Source: Diphasiastrum complanatum (taxonomy: Eukaryota; Streptophyta; Lycopodiopsida; Lycopodiales; Lycopodiaceae). From it: 64,000 bases of DNA. Below are positions 59,128 through 64,000 of this stretch, one piece after another. Position numbers and translations under genes: made by a program. Under the pieces are notes generated by a model that was given only the letters and a program-made list of their open reading frames with translations, was not told the DNA's origin and did not search any database. The stretch is from the NCBI GenBank assembly GCA_029204225.1, contig CM055107.1, positions 5,526,900 to 5,590,899 on the forward strand, read 5' to 3'. Positions within the stretch are counted from its first letter, which is position 1. The number at the start of each line of letters is the position of its first letter.

Positions 59128-60423
59128 TCGTACAGGGAGTGTACACAGTACAATGTCACCGTTGAAGAGAGCTTCAGGAGAAGAGCAGTCTTTTGAGAGT
59201 TCGGGGTTTACGACGATTTGTACATGGAAAGGAAAGCACTGGTGCACGGTTTCTAGTTTACAAAGGCTTGCCAAGCTCAACAGAGGGCTTATTAGCCTGT
59301 GCATAGCATCAGACAGAAAAAAATTTGGTGGAAAATTGACAATTTTGAAGCCAGTTGAAAATTGAAACCGGTTTGGGGTTGCAGTTTTCTACACATAACT
59401 GGTGATTTCTTCGTTGTTTATGCTCCGTTTTGGATGTCGTAAAGACAAGAAGGAAGCTAATCATACTATCAATCAGCCATGGAGAGATTATGAGCCTTGT
59501 GTCAGAGATTTGTCTGTAAATAGATAACCTAGCAAATTTGCGGTAAAAAGTGAGAAAAAACCACTTTTTCAAGTTGAGCAAAAATCATCGTGTCTCCACG
59601 GAATTCCATGTTTGAACACTCTGTAGACTTGGAATCAGTAGGGCAACCCTACTCTAGGCCTCAAATTGTGCTTAAATTGATCCAAAATATAGTTTGATCA
59701 GGCTGAAATTAGCCAGGGTAGGCGCGGCCGCAGACAGGGAGGAGAGCGTGGCTCGCGCGCATTCAACCGAGCTGAAATCATAGTGGCTTGAAGGAGTTGG
59801 TGTCTCCAGGAGACGAGTTCGGCACGCAGACAAGCTGGTGACTGTAGGATAAGTTCCTACGAGGATCAACAGATCAGATCGCGAGTTGGAGATTGAACTA
59901 AGGTCATTGGATGGGAAGAAGCCATTAGATTGGCTTGGAAGGGACCAGAAGGCCATTGAAGAGAAATTGGCCATTCAAATTCAATAAAAATTTTCACTTT
60001 GAAATAAAGATTGGGTCCCAAGTTTATGAGTTCCTTCACTTTGAAGAAACAGTTCAAAAACTAGAAAAGTCCCTATTTTTGGGTCCTTTATCTGTTTTGA
60101 CACAAACGAAAGGCTATAACCTCCAAATGAAGGGCACCCGGACTGTATCTACAAGTACGGTACCTCAAAACAGAGTGATTGTAGCGGAGAAAGTGTTTGG
60201 AGTGTGCCAAAAGTGATTTCACCATTCCATTGGGCACGAAGTTGGGAGTTGGTGACAGAGTGCATTTCGAAAGGCGACGCCGATTTGGCTTTCAATTTGG
60301 CAGAAAAACAGCGGGTGGCCTGGTAAGGGAAAAAGTGCAGGTCATTATTTTTTACTTCTGACATCACAGTTGGCCTCGACATACAGCTTTTAGCCTATGG
60401 TTGAAGTTTTAAGCAGTTTTGCG
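59128..60423 (+). other. Long leader between primer site and copia gag
   Basis: About 1.3 kb precedes gag, unusually long for copia. It contains a 70-codon frame at 59153 of unknown meaning and a local GC-rich patch near 59715-59765 (GGCGCGGCCGC). An insertion into the leader is possible, but no borders were seen. Confidence 0.45.
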
Positions 60424-61250
60424 ATGGCAAACATGGGAGAGTCCATTTTGAGTGAAAGTAGCAAATTAGACGAGATTTCCAACTATGCAATGTGGAAATT
60501 CAAAATAAAAAACATACTGATGGAGAAGGACGTGTGGGATGTCGTCACAGGTGATGAGAGAAGACCACCAAATGAAGCGGATATCAAAGTGTTCGATAAG
60601 AAGGTGAGGAAAGCCTTGACCTTCATTAACTTGTCAGTGAAGGATCACATCATTACCCACATTTGTGATGCTGTTGCACCCAAACAGACATGGGATGTGC
60701 TAAAGGAGAAGTTCGAGACGTCAAATCCATCAAGAATCATATTTCTGAAATCAAAACTGAATAGTGCCCGCATGGAACAAGGAGAGCACATTCAGAAGTA
60801 CATGACCAGAATCAAGACAATGAGGGATGAATTGCACTCTATTGGTGAGCGCATACGTGATGTGGTGCACAATGCATTGTGTGACATTGCAGAACCCTAT
60901 CAGATGTTTGTGAGCGGAATAGCATCAAGAGAAAGATTGCCAACCTTTGATGAACTCATAGGAATTTTGATGCAGGAAGAGCAACGATGAGAAATGTTGA
61001 AAGCTAGACGTCAAAACACTGATAATCAGACACTTGCGACACACCAAAAACAAGGCAAGAGCAAGGGCAAGAAGAAATCTAAGCAACAATTCACCAAGAC
61101 TTAGGAGGATGAGGGATATCCCGGCAAGAGCAAGAAGAAGGGCAAGTTCTTCCATTGTGGTAAAAAGGGCCATTGGAAGAGTGAATGTCGGAAATTCAGG
61201 GCGAAATTAGACAAGGGAAAACCAAAGCAAGCAGGTAACCTTGTCGATGA
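60424..61250 (+). pseudogene. Ty1/copia gag
   Basis: From ATG 60424 (60397 is also possible) the frame reads LSESSKLDEISNYAMWKFKI, KEKFETSNPSRIIFLKSKLN and LPTFDELIGILMQEEQ, typical of copia UBN2-type gag. Stops occur at 60988-60990 (TGA) and 61102-61104 (TAG) in an otherwise continuous frame. The zinc knuckle reads FFHCGKKGHWKSEC: the first Cys is Phe at 61147-61149, so zinc binding is lost. Confidence 0.9.
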
Positions 61251-62330
61251 GGGTGAGATTGAAGACTCTAGCATCTTCATATCAGCATTGTCATCTTATC
61301 AAGATGATCAAGCGTGGTATATTGACTCGGGAGCCACAAGACACATGACGGGTAACAAGGATTGGTTCAGTAAAGTGTTGGATAATGGAACGTCTGTTTT
61401 ACAAGCAAATGGTGATATGTGCAAGATCAAGGGAGTAGGCATCATTTCAATCCAACTACCTGATGGCAAAAGCAGGATGATCAGGGAAGTACTTTATGTA
61501 CCAGGTTTGAAGAGAAATCTACTTTCTGTTGGTGTCATTACTGATCAAAAGTTGAAAGTAGAATTTGCCCATGATCGTTGCTTTGTGAAGGATGTGAACC
61601 AAAAGTTCAAAGTCATTGCGGATGGTATAAGAGAGCCCAACACCAGATTGTACAGGTTGAATGCTACAATCAAGGGGCAACATGGACTTGTCTCGTCCAT
61701 TCCATCGCAAACTGAACTGTGGCATAAGAGGCTTGTTCACTTGAACTTAGAAAGCCTCAATTTAATGAGGAAATTGGAAATGGTGAAAGGATTACCTACG
61801 ATAGAAAACCACTTGAAGTTGATGTGCGAATCATGTGTGTATAGGAAGCAGCATCGATAGAAGTTCAATAAAGGTGGTGTTGCAAGGGCAAAGAACATCC
61901 TGGATTTGATCCACACAAATTTATGCGGGTCTATGAGGACTATGTCCTTAGGTAAAACCTTCTATTTCATGACCTTTATTGATGATATGTCATGTAAGAC
62001 GTGGATTTACTTCTTGAAGAAGAAATCGGATGCATTTGACAATTTCAAGAGCTTCAAAGCATTGGTCGAAAATCAGACAAGTAGGAAGATCAAAGTTCTA
62101 AGATCAGATGGTGGAGGTGAGTACAAGTCTAACGACTTAAATGATCTTTGTGATCAATGTGGGATCAAAAGACAATTTACGCAAGCTCATACTCCTGCTC
62201 TCAATGGTGTAGCTGAGCGCAAGAATTGTACGATTGTGGAAAGTGCCAGATGCATGCTAGTTGAGATGAAACTACCAAAATATTTTTGGTCAGAAGCATG
62301 CGGTACGACTATAAATGTTTTGATCCAGTG
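61251..62330 (+). pseudogene. Ty1/copia protease and integrase
   Basis: In the same frame as gag, the protease shows WYIDSGATRHMTGNKDWF (catalytic DSG from 61324). The GAG-pre-integrase/HHCC region follows (LWHKRLVHLNLESLNLM, LMCESCVYRKQH) with a TAG at 61858. The integrase core has the second Asp (LRSDGGGEYKSND) and the Glu (NGVAERKNCTI). The first catalytic Asp of HTDLCG is Asn at 61918-61920, which should abolish strand transfer. After WSEAC near 62300 about 100 residues usual in copia integrase are missing, and the frame shifts. Confidence 0.88.
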
Positions 62331-63854
62331 GAGAACAAAATACATGTCAGCCATGATATCATCTTTGATGAATCCAACATGTATGAAGATGAGAATGCTG
62401 AGAAGACAGACACATCCAGTGGAAAAGACGGTATAGCGAGGATATCTCCTGATGATGTCCATTTATTAACTTTCCTAGTAATAGACATGAGGATACATTT
62501 CAAGATACTCAACCTCAAGAGACAGGTTGGAGAGGTAGAGATAAATCTTTTGGTGTATGAAGGATTGAAGTTGCAGGTGACAAACGCAAGGAGAAAGATG
62601 TACCGTGAGATACATTTTTTGCCAAGAAGCCGATCACCTGACAAGAAGCTCCCTAAGTGGTTTGAGAGATCGTTGGAGAGCCGCGACATGGATGACTTTT
62701 CAGGATCATCTAGCCAGGGAGAGCTACGAAGATCAAAAAGAAAGAAGACACAACCTGAAAGGTATGAAGCAAATTATGCTCTCTTATCTAGTATTATTCA
62801 AAGCAAAGAATCTTCGACTTATGTTGAATCGAAGGATGATGACATTTGGGTCAAGGCCATGGGAGAGGAGATGGAGCCAATTGCTAAGCATAACACATGG
62901 GACTTAGTGGAACCACTACTTGCCAAGAAACCCATTGGTTGTAAATGGGTATACAGGACTAAGTACCATGCAGATGGAAGTATAGCAAAGCACAAAGCAA
63001 GATTGGTGATCAAAGGGTATGCACAAAGTAAAGGGATCGACTATGAGGAGACCTTTGCGCCAGTATGTAAGTGGAATACTCTACATCTACTTGTTGCTTT
63101 AGCATCACATTTTGGTTGGCCTTTGCATCAGATGGATGTGAAATCTGCTTTTCTAAATGGGGAGTTAGAAGAAGAGGTGTTCATGGATCAACTTGAAGGC
63201 TTTGTAGTGAAAGGACATGAGAATAAAGTATGTCATTTGAAGAAAGCACTTTATGGTCTTAAACAGGCACCACGTGCGTGGTATAGCAGGATTGATGCCT
63301 ACTTTCGTTCTAAGGGGATGGTGAGAACACACTTGAATCCAAATCTTTATGTCTTATGCTTTGATGGTATGGTTTCTTTGATTGCTCTTTATGTTGATGA
63401 CTTGATTATTACGGAAAATAATCAAGAGATGATAGACATGATTAAGAAAGACCTCATGGAACAGGTCAAGATGACAGATCTCAGCCTAATGCATTATTGC
63501 CTTGGAGTAGAGGTGTGGCAAAAAGGACACGAAGTGGGTTTAACACATGCGAAGTATGTCAGAGAGTTGCTACACAGGTTCAGGTTGCAGGATTGCAAGC
63601 CAATGAACACTCCTATTGAACCAGGTAAGAAGCTTTCTAAGCTCGATGAGTCACAGCCATTTGATGCTACGTTGTATAGGCAGTTAGTAGGGAGCTTGAT
63701 TTACCTTACCACAACTAGACCAAATGTATGCTATGTTGTTGGTATTATAAGTCAGTTTATGGTAGCACCTACGGAAACACATTGGAAGGCAGCTAAGCGC
63801 ATTTTGCATTATGTCAAAGGCACTTCAGATTATGGCGATTTACAGGAAGCATGA
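62286..63854 (+). pseudogene. Ty1/copia linker, reverse transcriptase and RNase H start (522 codons)
   Basis: This is the longest open frame in the window. It begins in the integrase C-terminal linker (YKCFDPVENKIHVSHDIIFD). RT spans WDLVEPLLAKKPIGCKWVYR, HKARLVIKGYAQSKGIDYEE, QMDVKSAFLNGELEEEVFMD and LKKALYGLKQAPRAWYSRID. The catalytic YVDD is at 63390-63401. The RNase H approach follows (RQLVGSLIYLTTTRPNVCYV, HWKAAKRILHYVKGTSDYG). RT itself looks intact; the frame is cut from integrase by a deletion and from RNase H by a frameshift near 63840. Confidence 0.92.
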
Positions 63855-64000
63855 GGGTTTACCTGAGTTATGTGGCTATGTGGATGCAGATTGGGGAGGT
63901 GACTATGACGATTGTAGATCCACCACAAGGTATGATGTATTCCATCTTTGTGGCAGTTGCTTTTCCTGGTCTAGTAAGAAGCAAAGTACAATTGCTCTAT
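63840..64000 (+). pseudogene. Ty1/copia RNase H (truncated by the window edge)
   Basis: After a one-base frame change the next frame reads LPELCGYVDADWGGDYDDCR and CFSWSSKKQSTIAL, the first part of copia RNase H including the first catalytic Asp. The usual STTG-type block reads STTRYDVFHLCG. The rest, with the 3' LTR, lies beyond the window. Confidence 0.85.

Overview
The window looks like a large, repeat-swollen land-plant nuclear genome. Evidence: plant-type LTR retrotransposons (Ty1/copia, a Ty3/gypsy chromovirus with a chromodomain, non-chromovirus Ty3/gypsy), a eukaryotic tRNA-Trp (CCA), an EXORDIUM-like gene, a plant CYP71-clan P450 relic, long TC microsatellites and AT-rich intergenic DNA. 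The very low gene density and deeply decayed, nested, truncated elements suggest a gymnosperm (conifer-like) genome; that is inference, not proof. There is no prokaryotic gene, rRNA, CRISPR array or operon.

Layout. 1-1826: the 3' end and 3' LTR of a retroelement called element X here. 1827-6905: a decayed non-chromovirus Ty3/gypsy gag-pol (zinc knuckle, protease, RT, RNase H, integrase). 6906-9700: a spacer dense in GCATCCGAC-like words, then a decayed charged/proline-rich reading frame. 10500-11850: dispersed repeat copy A carrying an intact tRNA-Trp. 12173-12848: two TC microsatellites. 17048-18108: the only substantial host gene, an EXORDIUM/PHI-1-like gene with one frameshift. 18820-22560: two minus-strand copia remnants, one probably nested in the other. 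22600-23617: a gypsy protease scrap and an LTR with a 158-bp TC tract. 24480-25414: a CACTA-like terminal region beside a PIF/Harbinger transposase fragment. 25690-31760: chromovirus and copia scraps, including an in-frame copia/chromovirus chimera and a head-to-head copia junction. 34150-35665: repeat copy B, inverted relative to A, with an identical tRNA-Trp. 37195-38840: a copia gag-protease-integrase relic. 40998-42615: a plus-strand chromovirus gag relic, a C12-(TC)19 tract and a P450 relic. 42618-47665: a fairly complete minus-strand chromovirus interrupted in integrase by a 654-bp solo LTR with a 5-bp target duplication. 48700-51815: a second element X on the minus strand, with 5' LTR, tRNA-iMet primer site and zinc knuckles; it lies inside a minus-strand gypsy gag whose long GTCGGATGC-rich leader runs to about 54860. 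58866-64000: a Ty1/copia element with LTR, primer site and gag-PR-IN-RT-RNase H, cut by the window edge.

The annotated parts do not form one pathway. The window is retrotransposon strata around one host gene, one P450 relic and two tRNA genes. The most unusual signals are: the inverted duplication carrying identical tRNA-Trp genes; the GCATCCGAC word arrays in two separate leader regions; a palindromic TTCACACGTGTGAA motif recurring in different LTR families; and the in-frame chimera of a copia RT fragment with a chromovirus protease. I found no convincing new multi-gene system.
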